From JTS-AC122 sp050246015 (GTDB lineage Bacteria; Planctomycetota; Phycisphaerae; Phycisphaerales; UBA1924): a DNA stretch of 31,532 nt. The translations under genes were made by a program, and so were the position numbers. The stretch covers positions 1-31,532 of the forward strand of contig JBFWWU010000031.1 in the NCBI GenBank assembly GCA_050246015.1. Reading direction: 5' to 3'. The notes under the pieces were generated by a model that saw nothing but the letters and a program-made list of their open reading frames with translations, did not search any database and had not been told where the DNA came from. Within the stretch, counting starts at the first letter, position 1, and every line of letters begins with the position of its first letter. Shown here piece by piece: positions 5,804 to 14,219 of this stretch.

Positions 5804-7756
5804 ATGCCCGACATGATGACGGACGACCGGATGAACCTGCTTCGGACGCTGGCGGTTCGGTATCCCACCGCTGACGCGGCGATTGCGGAGGCGGCGGGGC
5901 TGCGGGCCAAACTCGATCTGCCGACGGGTGTGGTGCACGTGATATCCGACGTGCACGGTGAGGATGCGAAACTTCGGCACGTGATCAACAACGCGTCGGG
6001 CGCGCTGCGGACGATCGTGGAGGAGGTGCTGCGGGATCGGCTCTCGGCGGACGAGCGGGCGAGGTTCCTCGCGGTGCTGTATTACCCGCGCGAGGCGATC
6101 CGCACGTTCGCGGGCGAACTGGTGGCGTCGAACCGGCGGGGCGAGTGGATCTTCCAGACGCTGATGCTGCAGTTCGAGATCGTGCGAGCGATCCGGAAGA
6201 CGTACCGGCGGGATTATGTTGATGCGCTGATCCCGAAGCAGTACCGTGAACTGTTCGTGGAACTGGTGTCGGGGACGCGGCCGGAGTTCGCGCGGGCGAT
6301 GCTCGCGGAGATGGCGCGGTTTGATCGCGACTGGGGCGCGGTGCGTGCCGGGGCGCGGCTGATCCGGAACCTGGCATCGGCGGAGTTGCTGGTGGCGGGT
6401 GATCTTGGGGATCGGGGGCCGCGGATCGATCGAGTGATCGACACGCTGAAGCGGCAGCCGAACGTGAACGTGCTGTGGGGGAACCACGACACGATCTGGC
6501 TGGGAGCGCACCTCGGGCACGAGGCGTGCCTGCTGACGGTGCTGCGGTTTTCAGCGCGGTACCGGCAGGCGGCGCAGCTTGAAGAGGGGTACGGCATCCT
6601 GACGACGGCGCTGGAGAAACTGGTGCGCGAGGTGTACGCGGACGATCCAGCGGAACGGTTCATCCCGAAGGGGTCGGGGCTGCGCGATCACCTGGTGGTG
6701 GCGCGGATGCAGAAGGCGATCGCGATCATGCAGTTCAAGGCCGAGGGGCGCCTGATCGAGCGGCATCCGGAGTGGGAGTTGTCGCACCGGCGGCTGCTGC
6801 ACCGGATTCGCTTTGAGGGCGAAGGGGCGGAGCGGAAAGCGGTGAGCGTGGAAATCGACGGGAAGACGTACGCGATGCTGGATCAGCGGTTGCCGACGAT
6901 CGATCCGAAGGACCCGTACGCGTACTCGCCTGAAGAGCAGGCGTGCATGGATCGGCTGAAGGAGTCGTTCGTGCGGTCGGAGAGGCTGCGCGACCACATG
7001 CAGTGGGTGGTGCGCCGCGGGGGGATGTGGACGAAGCGCGACGAGGTGCTGGTGTTCCATGCCTGCGTGCCGGTGGATGCGACGGGGGAGCCGGTGAGCC
7101 TGGAGGTGGATGGGAAGCAGGTCGCCGGGCGGGAGTTGTTTGACGCGCTGGGGTCGGTGGTGCGGCGTGCGTTCCGCAAACGGTTCTTCGGGCTGGATGA
7201 GGACGCGGACTGGCTGTGGTACCTGTGGGGCGGGCCGCGGTCGCCGCTGTTCGGGAAGGACAAACTGGCGACGTTCGAGACGTACTTTGTGGCGGACAAG
7301 GACGCGCACAAGGAGAACAAGAATCCGTACTTCGAGCACGTGCACGATGCGGCGTTCGTGAAGAAGATCGGGCGGCTGTTCGGGTGCGGGGACGACGTCT
7401 TGATCGTGAACGGGCACGTGCCGGTGAAGATCGAGAAGGGGGAGCAGCCGGTGAAGCGTGGGGGCAACTGCGTGACGATCGACGGCGCATTCAGCGAGGC
7501 GTACGGCGATCGGGGGTACACATTGGTGATCAAGCCGGGGGCGATCGAACTGGCGGAGCATTCGGCGTTCAGTTCGGTGGAGGCGGTGATCGAGTCGGGA
7601 GCGGACATTGTGCCGAAGATGACGACGATCCGGCGGTATGATCGGGCGCGCCAAATCGCGGATACGGAGGAGGGGCGTCGGATCAAGCAGACGATCCGGG
7701 ATATGGAATCGCTGGTGCGGGCGTATCAGGAGGGGGTGGTGGCGGAGCAGGGGTAG
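5804..7756 (+). CDS. fbp: fructose-1,6-bisphosphatase, class III
   Basis: This 650-residue enzyme of the class III (Bacillus-type) fructose-1,6-bisphosphatases removes the C1 phosphate of fructose 1,6-bisphosphate in gluconeogenesis. It has a calcineurin-like metallophosphoesterase core. SDVHGE (48-53), GDLGDRG (199-205) and GNHD (226-229) supply metal ligands, and a later NGHVPVK block carries another His. Further class III landmarks are YLWGGPRSPLFGKD and GGNCVTIDGAFSEAYG. The length agrees with the roughly 640-670 residues usual for the class. The first ATG has a GGAGGA site eight bases upstream; ATGs at 5813 and 5816 are also possible. It is flanked by a terminator and an exported-protein gene, so it is probably monocistronic. 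Confidence 0.95.
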   Translation: MPDMMTDDRMNLLRTLAVRYPTADAAIAEAAGLRAKLDLPTGVVHVISDVHGEDAKLRHVINNASGALRTIVEEVLRDRLSADERARFLAVLYYPREAIRTFAGELVASNRRGEWIFQTLMLQFEIVRAIRKTYRRDYVDALIPKQYRELFVELVSGTRPEFARAMLAEMARFDRDWGAVRAGARLIRNLASAELLVAGDLGDRGPRIDRVIDTLKRQPNVNVLWGNHDTIWLGAHLGHEACLLTVLRFSARYRQAAQLEEGYGILTTALEKLVREVYADDPAERFIPKGSGLRDHLVVARMQKAIAIMQFKAEGRLIERHPEWELSHRRLLHRIRFEGEGAERKAVSVEIDGKTYAMLDQRLPTIDPKDPYAYSPEEQACMDRLKESFVRSERLRDHMQWVVRRGGMWTKRDEVLVFHACVPVDATGEPVSLEVDGKQVAGRELFDALGSVVRRAFRKRFFGLDEDADWLWYLWGGPRSPLFGKDKLATFETYFVADKDAHKENKNPYFEHVHDAAFVKKIGRLFGCGDDVLIVNGHVPVKIEKGEQPVKRGGNCVTIDGAFSEAYGDRGYTLVIKPGAIELAEHSAFSSVEAVIESGADIVPKMTTIRRYDRARQIADTEEGRRIKQTIRDMESLVRAYQEGVVAEQG

Positions 7757-7951
7757 AACGGGGTGTGCCGGGCGGGGACGTGGGCTGTCCGGTGGGACGC
7801 CGAACGTTGACTCGTGCCAGGAATCAGCGGTCCGGTGCGTCGCTCCAGCAACTTTCTGCGGGAATATCCGTACGGTACAGTGTGATCGAATGCGATCGAG
7901 GCGGCCCGGAGAGAGCAGTCCACCTGAGCCAAGAGAGAGGAACGAGAGACC

Positions 7952-8734
7952 ATGCACAATCTGATAATTCGTTACGGGCCCGCGTTGGCGGCCTGGTGTG
8001 CTGTCGCGCCGACACAGGCGTGGCACTTTGAGACGCGATTCGTGGAGCGTGTTGGAAACGTCGATGTGATCCTGCCGGGCAACGCCATCGACGCGAGCAA
8101 CGGCGACGCGCGCAGCATTCGGTTTCAGGTGGGCGTGTTTGACGACGCGAGCAGCGAGGCGCCCGCGGGGGGGTTTGCCGGGTGGGTAGGGGGCGGAGCG
8201 AGCCTGACGGTCAGCGGAAGCGTGGGGAACTCGGACGAGCGCCGAAATCCCGGTCGGCTGGCGCCGTTCAATGCGAACCAGAATCCCAATGCGAACGGGA
8301 ATCCACCGCTGCCGGGGGGCGACCCGTTCACGGTGCTCACTAATCTTGACGTGGCGCTCAACGGGCAGACGATACCGTGGTTCTGCGGGGCGGACGGGCA
8401 GCCGCTGCCCCGGCCGGAAGCGATCGTTCGCGGGCGCAACACGTTTGTGTCGATCTACGCGTTCAGCATCGATCCGAACCCCGGCGCGGTGTCGTACACG
8501 GTCACGGCGAGCGGATTCCTGTATGCGGTGAACCGCTGGGTCAACATTCCGTCCACGCAGGAGCCGGACTGTTCGGATCCGGATAATCCGTTGCCGGGGC
8601 ATGCGGATTATGGCCCGATTGTGGAACAGCCGCAGAATGTGGTGACGGTGCTGAACGTGATGGTACCGGGCCCGTCGGCGGGGGTTGGGGTGGCGGTGAT
8701 GGGGGTGTGGGCGGTGGGGCGTCGCAGGCGGTGA
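7952..8734 (+). CDS. exported protein with PEP-CTERM-like sorting tail
   Basis: This is a 260-residue protein of unknown function. The N-terminus is a weak signal peptide of about 23 residues. The C-terminus has the three-part layout of a PEP-CTERM-type signal: VPGPS, a short hydrophobic helix, then GRRRR at the very end. VPGPS departs from the canonical VPEPS. Such tails are recognised by an exosortase, which is not in this window. The middle is rich in Asn, Gly and Pro and looks beta-rich. A GAGAGGAA purine site precedes the ATG. No homologue is recognised; an extracellular-matrix or surface protein is the likely type. Confidence 0.7.
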   Translation: MHNLIIRYGPALAAWCAVAPTQAWHFETRFVERVGNVDVILPGNAIDASNGDARSIRFQVGVFDDASSEAPAGGFAGWVGGGASLTVSGSVGNSDERRNPGRLAPFNANQNPNANGNPPLPGGDPFTVLTNLDVALNGQTIPWFCGADGQPLPRPEAIVRGRNTFVSIYAFSIDPNPGAVSYTVTASGFLYAVNRWVNIPSTQEPDCSDPDNPLPGHADYGPIVEQPQNVVTVLNVMVPGPSAGVGVAVMGVWAVGRRRR

Positions 8735-8800
8735 ATGGGCGAGCGGATCGACCGTCCGAGGCTGCTGCGTTGCGGGGGGGGAGACGTGATACCCTCCGGC

Positions 8801-9127
8801 ATGACGATCCGGATCGCCTACATGGTGATTGCCACGCTTCCCTCGCGAGCGCTGGCGGACACGTACATTGCGTGGCTTGAGGACGGGCACGTGGACGCGG
8901 TGATCAACGCGGGGGCGCACTCGGCGATGATCGTTCGGATGGACGGGTCCGGCGCGACCAGCGCCGATGGACCGCGTCGCGTGATGACGCAGTACATCTT
9001 TCCGACGCGCGAGGTGTTTGAGCAGTACATGCAGAAGCACGCGCCGGCGCTGCGAGGGGAGGGGCTGAAGCGGTTCGGGCCGGAGACCGGCGTGAGTTTC
9101 GAGCGGATGACAGGGGAGATCGTGTGA
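8801..9127 (+). CDS. DUF4286-like small protein
   Basis: This 108-residue soluble protein resembles the DUF4286 family. It has an initial beta strand, then WLEDGHVDAVINAGAHSAMIVRMD, a YIFPTREVFEQYMQKHAPAL block and an ERxTGEI end, which fit that family's ferredoxin-like fold. Function is unknown in general. The start is uncertain: the ATG at 8801 lacks a close ribosome-binding site, while an in-frame GTG at 8786 has a GGGGGG run five to six bases before it and would add five residues. The last codons overlap the start of mqnD (GTGA), so the two genes are probably translated together. Confidence 0.75.
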   Translation: MTIRIAYMVIATLPSRALADTYIAWLEDGHVDAVINAGAHSAMIVRMDGSGATSADGPRRVMTQYIFPTREVFEQYMQKHAPALRGEGLKRFGPETGVSFERMTGEIV

Positions 9128-10050
9128 GCGCCACGACCTTGACGCTGGCGCACTCGCCGGACGCGGATGACGCGTTCATGTGGTGGCCGATCACCGGGAA
9201 GATCGATGCCGGGACGGGCGAACGGATCGCGGCACCGGTACTTGATACCGGGGGGCTGCGGTTTGAGGCCGTTGCGGCGGATATTCAGGCGCTGAACGAG
9301 CGGGCGATGTCACGGGGGGACCTGGACATCACCGCGATTTCGATGCACGCGCTGTCGCACGTGTCGGATCGGTACGCGCTGACCCGGTGCGGAGCGTCGA
9401 TGGGCGAGGGGTACGGGCCCAAGGTGGTGGCAAGGGCGGGGGCGGGGCCGGCGGAGATGATTCGAGCGGTTCGATCGGGTGGAGCGAGGGTGGCGGCGCC
9501 GGGGCGTCAGACGACGGCGTTACTGGTGTTTTCGTTGATGATCGGGGCCGCGCCGCCGCGTGTGAACGCGATGAGTTTCGAGCGGGTGATTGAATCGGTG
9601 GTGAGTGGGGAGTCGGACGTGGGGCTGGTGATCCATGATGGACAGCTCACGTTCGCCGACGCCGGTTTGACGGAGGTAGCGGACCTTGGGGCGTGGTGGG
9701 GTTCGCACACGAGCGGGCTTCCGCTGCCGCTTGGAGCGAACGCCGTGCGGCGCGATCTGGATGAGCGATGCGGTGACGGCGCGACAGAAGAGGTCGCGGG
9801 GTTGCTGGAGCGGTCGATCGCGTATTCGATGGAGAACTGGGAGGAATCGATCGAGTACGCCGCGACGTTCGCGCCGGGGGGCGCGACGCGAGAGAAGATC
9901 GAGCGGTTCGTGCGGATGTACGTGAATGAGTTGACGCGTGACATGGGGGAGCGGGGGGTGGAAGCGGTGAGGCGGTTGCTGGGGGAGGGCGCCGCGGCGG
10001 GGTTGTGCCCGCGGGCCGCGCTGCAGGTCGTCGGCGCGAGCGGCGGGTAG
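9124..10050 (+). CDS. mqnD: 1,4-dihydroxy-6-naphthoate synthase (futalosine pathway)
   Basis: This 308-residue protein is of the MqnA/MqnD family. MqnD converts cyclic dehypoxanthinyl futalosine to 1,4-dihydroxy-6-naphthoate, a late intermediate of menaquinone made without chorismate-derived MenF/D. The landmark is the N-terminal HSPDADDAFM (residues 10-19), characteristic of MqnD rather than MqnA. ITAISMHALSHVSDRYALTRCGASMGEGYGP (split here: ITAISMHALSHV, then RYALTRCGAS, MGEGYGP) and a later GLPLPLGANAV follow. The start is a GTG overlapping the previous stop. The remaining mqn genes are not in the window. The gene is convergent with trpD, with only three bases between the stops. Confidence 0.93.
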   Translation: MSATTLTLAHSPDADDAFMWWPITGKIDAGTGERIAAPVLDTGGLRFEAVAADIQALNERAMSRGDLDITAISMHALSHVSDRYALTRCGASMGEGYGPKVVARAGAGPAEMIRAVRSGGARVAAPGRQTTALLVFSLMIGAAPPRVNAMSFERVIESVVSGESDVGLVIHDGQLTFADAGLTEVADLGAWWGSHTSGLPLPLGANAVRRDLDERCGDGATEEVAGLLERSIAYSMENWEESIEYAATFAPGGATREKIERFVRMYVNELTRDMGERGVEAVRRLLGEGAAAGLCPRAALQVVGASGG

Positions 10051-10053
10051 GCA

Positions 10054-11127
10054 TTACGGCGCATCGGAACGGGAGAGTTCGCAGAACCGGTCGAAGAGCG
10101 ACTTGGCTCGGCGCGACAGGATGGCGTCGCGAGCCGAGGCAAGCCCGGCGGGCAGGTCGGGGGCCGCGCCGGCCGTCCACAGGGCGGCGGCGGCGTTGAG
10201 TTCAACGATGTCGCGGCGGGGACCGGGTGCGCCGTCGAGCACCTGGTGAACGGCTTCGGCGGCGTCCCCGAGGGTATGGGCGCGGAGGTGCTCGAGGGGC
10301 GGCGGGGAGTATCCAAGTTCGCGCGGATCGATCTGGCGCTGGGATGTTGAATCCTGGGTCACGAGCAGGAGGTCGTTGACCGAGGTCGTGGTGAGTTCGT
10401 CGAGCCCGTCGGGGTTGGTGACGATTGCGGCGCGCTGCGAGCCGAGTTGTTGCATCGCCTGCGCCAAGACGTGGGCAGCGCGAGGGTCGAAGGTGCCGAC
10501 GAGTTGGTGGGAGGCGCCGGCGGGATTGGCCAGGGGGCCGACGAGATTGAAGATGGTGGGGAAGCCAAGCGACTTTCGTGCGGCGAGGGCATGGCGCATG
10601 GCGGGGTGGTGGTCCGGGGCGAAGGAGAAGCAGATTCCCAGTTCGCGCAGGCAGCGGACTTGGAGGGCGGGCGAGGCGTGGATGTTCGCGCCCAGGTGCT
10701 GAAGGACTTCGGCGGAACCGCGTCCGGTTCGGCTTCGCCCGCCATGCTTGGCGACCAGCACGCGTCCCGGTGCGGCGGCGGCGACGACGAACGCCGCGAC
10801 GGTCGAGATATTGAAGACCTTTGGGGCGCCGCCGGTCCCGCAGGTATCCAGGACGATGGGGGGGGAGTCGGTTGTTTCGTGGGGAGCGGTCGAGGAAGAA
10901 AGCGTGAGCGGGGTCATGTGGCGACGCAGGACGCGGACGCCGGCGACGACTTCGGCGGAGTCAGCGCCGCGAGCGGCGATGATGGCGAGGATCGCGCCGA
11001 GTTGGGCGTCGTTGAGTTGTCCGGAGAGGGTGAGTTCGAAGAATCGCTCGGCCAGGGGCGCGCCCAGCGAGCCGCCCGCGTGAAGATGCCGCAGGATTTC
11101 CTGGATCTCGTGTGGGCTGTGGCTCAT
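10054..11127 (-). CDS. trpD: anthranilate phosphoribosyltransferase (variant motif)
   Basis: This 357-residue enzyme couples anthranilate to phosphoribosyl pyrophosphate in tryptophan synthesis. Family features are the helical N-terminal domain, DTCGTGG (94-100) then FNISTVAAF (105-113), KHGGRSRTGRGSAEVL (127-142), HHPAMRHALAARKSLG (173-188), TIFNLVGPLANPAG and a late DGLDE. Two PRPP/Mg sites look changed. The residue after CGTGG is Ala101, where well-studied TrpD proteins have Asp, and the KHGN-type motif reads KHGG and is one residue shorter. This may be a lineage variant or a functional drift. I chose the ATG at 11125-11127, not the longer open frame, because family similarity starts there and the preceding gene ends at 11139. 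No other trp gene is nearby. Confidence 0.87.
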   Translation of the reverse strand: MSHSPHEIQEILRHLHAGGSLGAPLAERFFELTLSGQLNDAQLGAILAIIAARGADSAEVVAGVRVLRRHMTPLTLSSSTAPHETTDSPPIVLDTCGTGGAPKVFNISTVAAFVVAAAAPGRVLVAKHGGRSRTGRGSAEVLQHLGANIHASPALQVRCLRELGICFSFAPDHHPAMRHALAARKSLGFPTIFNLVGPLANPAGASHQLVGTFDPRAAHVLAQAMQQLGSQRAAIVTNPDGLDELTTTSVNDLLLVTQDSTSQRQIDPRELGYSPPPLEHLRAHTLGDAAEAVHQVLDGAPGPRRDIVELNAAAALWTAGAAPDLPAGLASARDAILSRRAKSLFDRFCELSRSDAP

Positions 11128-11138
11128 GCGGGGGCGTG

Positions 11139-13679
11139 TTACGGTGCGTCGGTCGGCAGGGCGTCCGGCTCCGGGTACTCGGGCGGGCTCGGCGTCAGTG
11201 GGAAGACCCACCGGACCATGGTGTGCCCAGAGGTGTGGATCGGGGCGCCGTCGACTTCGATGGGGACGGGGCACTCGCTGGCGGTGAGGTGACCCAGGAC
11301 GATGACGCAGGGCTGCGTGAACCAGCGGCCCAGGTCGAAGGAATGTGTTTCTTCGCGGTGGACGAGCGGGGCGCGTGCGGCGAACTCCTTGGTGATGGGA
11401 ACGGGCAGCATGGAAAAGAAGGTGATCCGGCGGAGATACTTGACGATGCCGGTTCGCATGTCGGCGCTGATGGCGCCGTCGAGGCCGTAGGCCGGGCTGG
11501 CGGTAGGCATCAAGCGGTCGAGGAAACTTCGGGCGTTGGCGGAATCGGCTTCCTTGGCGTCGGCGGGGTTGAAGGTTTCGAGATGGAGCGGTTCGCCGGG
11601 GTTCCAGGACCAGTTGGAGCCGAAGGACCAGACTTCGGCATTGGCCAGCAGGTCGGCGCGGGGCTCGGAAAGGCTCAGGGGCGATTGCCCGCCGACGATG
11701 ACAACGATGACGTCTTGGAGCGGTCCCGGGAGGTTGTGGGTCAGTGAACCCTTGAGTGCGAACACGCGGCCGTTGACGGCCTGCGCCAGTCTCTGAAGTT
11801 GGATTTCATTCCCGATGATTCCCGGGGCCGACGGCGCGGCATCGGGGGGAGCCGGCAGGGGCATGCTCCACCTGGGGGGGCCGAGCCAGTCGATCTCGAC
11901 GCGCTTCTCGGTGGAGCGGGTGGGGAAGGGGATGGACTCCGGGGAGCGGGAATCGATCGAGTACCCGCGGACATCGGGGAAGGGGTTGCCGCCGGCCTTG
12001 GTGGTGCTGGGTTCCCATGGGACGATGGCTGGGCGCCATTTGGCGTCCTTGGAGACGGAGTGAGCGACGCTGACGCGCTGGGTGCCGTAGTCGGGGAGGA
12101 AGAGGTTGGCCCAGACGCGAGCGCGCTGCATGGGCTGGCCGTAGACGTGATCGATGATGGCGACAAAGCGGGCATCGGGCTGTCGCTGGCGGAGGAGGGA
12201 GGCGCCGGTCCAGGAGACGCCGGTGAAGACGGCGACGCTGCCGGCGAATGCGAGCCAGGCGTGGTGGGCGAGGCGACGAGTTTTGAGGATGAAGTAACTG
12301 AGCGGGCAGGCGACGACCCAGAACGCGCCGAAGACGGCCAGGGCGAGCAGGAGCCCGCCGGCGGATCGGGCGTTTCGCTGGATATTGGCGTCGATCACGT
12401 CGTCGATCTTGAGGAGCGGCTCGCGCTGGGTGGGGATTTCGAGTTGGCGGACCTCGGCGGAGTTCGACCCGGGGTTGACCAGACGCCCGCGCCGGCCCAG
12501 CACCCGATGCCAGAAGAAATCCGCGCGGAGCGATTCGAGCGTAAGGGCGGGGTGATTGAGGTCCAAGCCGATCACGGTGATGGCGCCGGCGTTGTACAAG
12601 CGCCGGACGACGACGGTGCGCTGGTTGCCGGCCTGGTCCTTCGGGGTCGCGAGGATTGGCATGGCGTCGTACGGGCCGGCGGATGGATCGGGCTCGAAAT
12701 ACTGAAGGACGGTGGAACTTGGCAGGTCGATGGGCTTCCCGGGCTTTCCGTCGATGACCGGATCGCGCCGCGTGAGCATCGTGCGCACGGCCCCGAGGTC
12801 GAAGTTCTCGTCTCGGGAAATGTCCACGAGGGGCATGAGGTCCGAGAGGGGATTGGCGCCGCTGTTGATCCAGGTCTGTCCGACGGCGGGGAGGACGATG
12901 ATCAGGTGTCCGCCCGAGGCGACCCACTTTCGGATGACGTCGGCCTGCTGGGGGTCGAGTTTGGCGGGCTGCTGGTCGGCCGCCGAACCGGTCCAGACGA
13001 TCGCGTCGAAACCGCGCAGGCCCAGCGCGCGGTCGGGGAGATCGGCGGGCTTGACACCCGGGAAGAGTTCGATGATCTCATGACCAAGGGGAGGGCAATC
13101 GGCCTTGCCCCCGACGGTGCTCCCGAGGCGGTAGGCGTACGGATCCAGCCCGCACCGGCTGGAGCCGACGATGAGCATCATGGCGGCGGTCGAGTTAACG
13201 GTGGCGCCGGTGCCGATGCGCAGGTCGGTGGTGCCGAGGCGGCGGCCGGGGACGTACGCCGCTTTGGATGGATCGTCGGCGTCGCCGCCGGGGCGTTCGA
13301 TCGCTTCGAAGACCGAGACGGTGAACGACTCGGTCTGGTAAGGGAGGCGAGCGTAGATCCAGACGGTGGGCGTGGGTTTGCCGCGGGTGGTAGTGACGGG
13401 GCGGGACCAGAAGGCCTGGTCGCCGTCGATGTCGATGACTTCGAGACGGAGCAGGACGTTTCGGAACTCCTTGGAACCGCGGTCGGTGAGGACGAAAGCG
13501 AAGGGAGTCATCTCGCCGGGGCGTGGGCGACCGCCGACGCCGATGCGACCCGGGACGGGCTCGATGAGCACTTCTCCCGCGGCGTTCGACGCGTCCTGCT
13601 GTGCCCGCGCGGGGGCGGCGTCCGCGAGCGCCAGGACGGCGACAAAGAGAATCAGGATCCGTCGCAGTTCATGCAGCAT
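11139..13679 (-). CDS. large membrane protein with a class I glutamine-amidotransferase-like domain
   Basis: The 846-residue protein has a signal peptide (1-26, ending ARA-QQ) and an extracytoplasmic beta-rich N-terminal region. About 200-380 looks like the DUF4350/amidotransferase-like fold, with phrases such as GFDAIVWTGS and WVASGGHLIIVLP. Two membrane helices (about 441-465 and 474-496) and a long further region follow. No catalytic Cys nucleophile is apparent, so the fold is probably a binding domain. Similar proteins occur in planctomycete clusters with MoxR ATPases and von Willebrand domain proteins, but none are here. A GGGGAAA site precedes the ATG. It is followed on the same strand by trpD after 11 bases, so the two may share a transcript despite unrelated roles. 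Function is unknown. Confidence 0.72.
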   Translation of the reverse strand: MLHELRRILILFVAVLALADAAPARAQQDASNAAGEVLIEPVPGRIGVGGRPRPGEMTPFAFVLTDRGSKEFRNVLLRLEVIDIDGDQAFWSRPVTTTRGKPTPTVWIYARLPYQTESFTVSVFEAIERPGGDADDPSKAAYVPGRRLGTTDLRIGTGATVNSTAAMMLIVGSSRCGLDPYAYRLGSTVGGKADCPPLGHEIIELFPGVKPADLPDRALGLRGFDAIVWTGSAADQQPAKLDPQQADVIRKWVASGGHLIIVLPAVGQTWINSGANPLSDLMPLVDISRDENFDLGAVRTMLTRRDPVIDGKPGKPIDLPSSTVLQYFEPDPSAGPYDAMPILATPKDQAGNQRTVVVRRLYNAGAITVIGLDLNHPALTLESLRADFFWHRVLGRRGRLVNPGSNSAEVRQLEIPTQREPLLKIDDVIDANIQRNARSAGGLLLALAVFGAFWVVACPLSYFILKTRRLAHHAWLAFAGSVAVFTGVSWTGASLLRQRQPDARFVAIIDHVYGQPMQRARVWANLFLPDYGTQRVSVAHSVSKDAKWRPAIVPWEPSTTKAGGNPFPDVRGYSIDSRSPESIPFPTRSTEKRVEIDWLGPPRWSMPLPAPPDAAPSAPGIIGNEIQLQRLAQAVNGRVFALKGSLTHNLPGPLQDVIVVIVGGQSPLSLSEPRADLLANAEVWSFGSNWSWNPGEPLHLETFNPADAKEADSANARSFLDRLMPTASPAYGLDGAISADMRTGIVKYLRRITFFSMLPVPITKEFAARAPLVHREETHSFDLGRWFTQPCVIVLGHLTASECPVPIEVDGAPIHTSGHTMVRWVFPLTPSPPEYPEPDALPTDAP

Positions 13680-13761
13680 GAGTTTCCCCGTGGGGCCGGC
13701 AGCCCGATCGCACGCGGATTGTAACCTGAAGTCGGGCGTGCTCCCGGTCGATGATGTGCGG

Positions 13762-14028
13762 ATGCAGATGTTCGCCGCCGAAACGTGGGTGCTGATGGGG
13801 ATCGTGGCGGTGGCGTGTGTACTTGGGTGCCTGCATGCGCTGGCGTCGTACTACCGGGAGCACACCCGGCTGCACGACCTGCGGATCCGGATCATCGACC
13901 TGCGCCGGGAGTACGCGGAGCGATTGGCCAAACTGCGCTCGGTGGTTGATGTCGGGGAAGAAGAGGAGGAGAGTGTGGGGGAGGCTGAGGTCATCGAGCC
14001 GGCTCCCGCGGTGAAGAAGGCAGCCTGA
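13762..14028 (+). CDS. small single-helix membrane protein with coiled-coil tail
   Basis: This is an 88-residue protein. A membrane helix lies at about residues 8-28 (WVLMGIVAVACVLGCLHAL). A charged helical stretch (LHDLRIRIIDLRREYAERLAKL) that should form a coiled coil follows, and then an acidic, low-complexity end. The start is the ATG at 13762; ATG 13768 and GTG 13756 are alternatives, and no strong ribosome-binding site distinguishes them. It is divergent from the large membrane protein gene, with 82 bases between starts, so the two may share regulation. I do not recognise the family. Confidence 0.6.
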   Translation: MQMFAAETWVLMGIVAVACVLGCLHALASYYREHTRLHDLRIRIIDLRREYAERLAKLRSVVDVGEEEEESVGEAEVIEPAPAVKKAA

Positions 14029-14219
14029 CGGGAACGCGAGAGGATCAAAACGGGATCGTCACGGCACCGCCGCGGTCGCGTTGCGTGCATGCTACATGGT
14101 TCTACGGGCGAGCCGATGAAATGTTTCGATCCGGAGACAGGGGCGCAACGGATGCGTGGTCACGAAACATCGGCGGGGGTGTTCAAGTTGCGGCTTGGCA
14201 ACGTCGATGTCTTGCGTGT

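Noticed and set aside
6551..9040. 829-codon open frame on the minus strand
   Set aside because: It lies antisense to the class III bisphosphatase and the next two genes. It is Arg/His/Pro-rich with no family resemblance, the typical shadow of a high-GC gene.
11799..13724. 641-codon open frame on the plus strand
   Set aside because: It is antisense to the large membrane protein, which has a signal peptide and membrane helices. The plus frame is Gly/Asp/Glu-rich without recognisable motifs.
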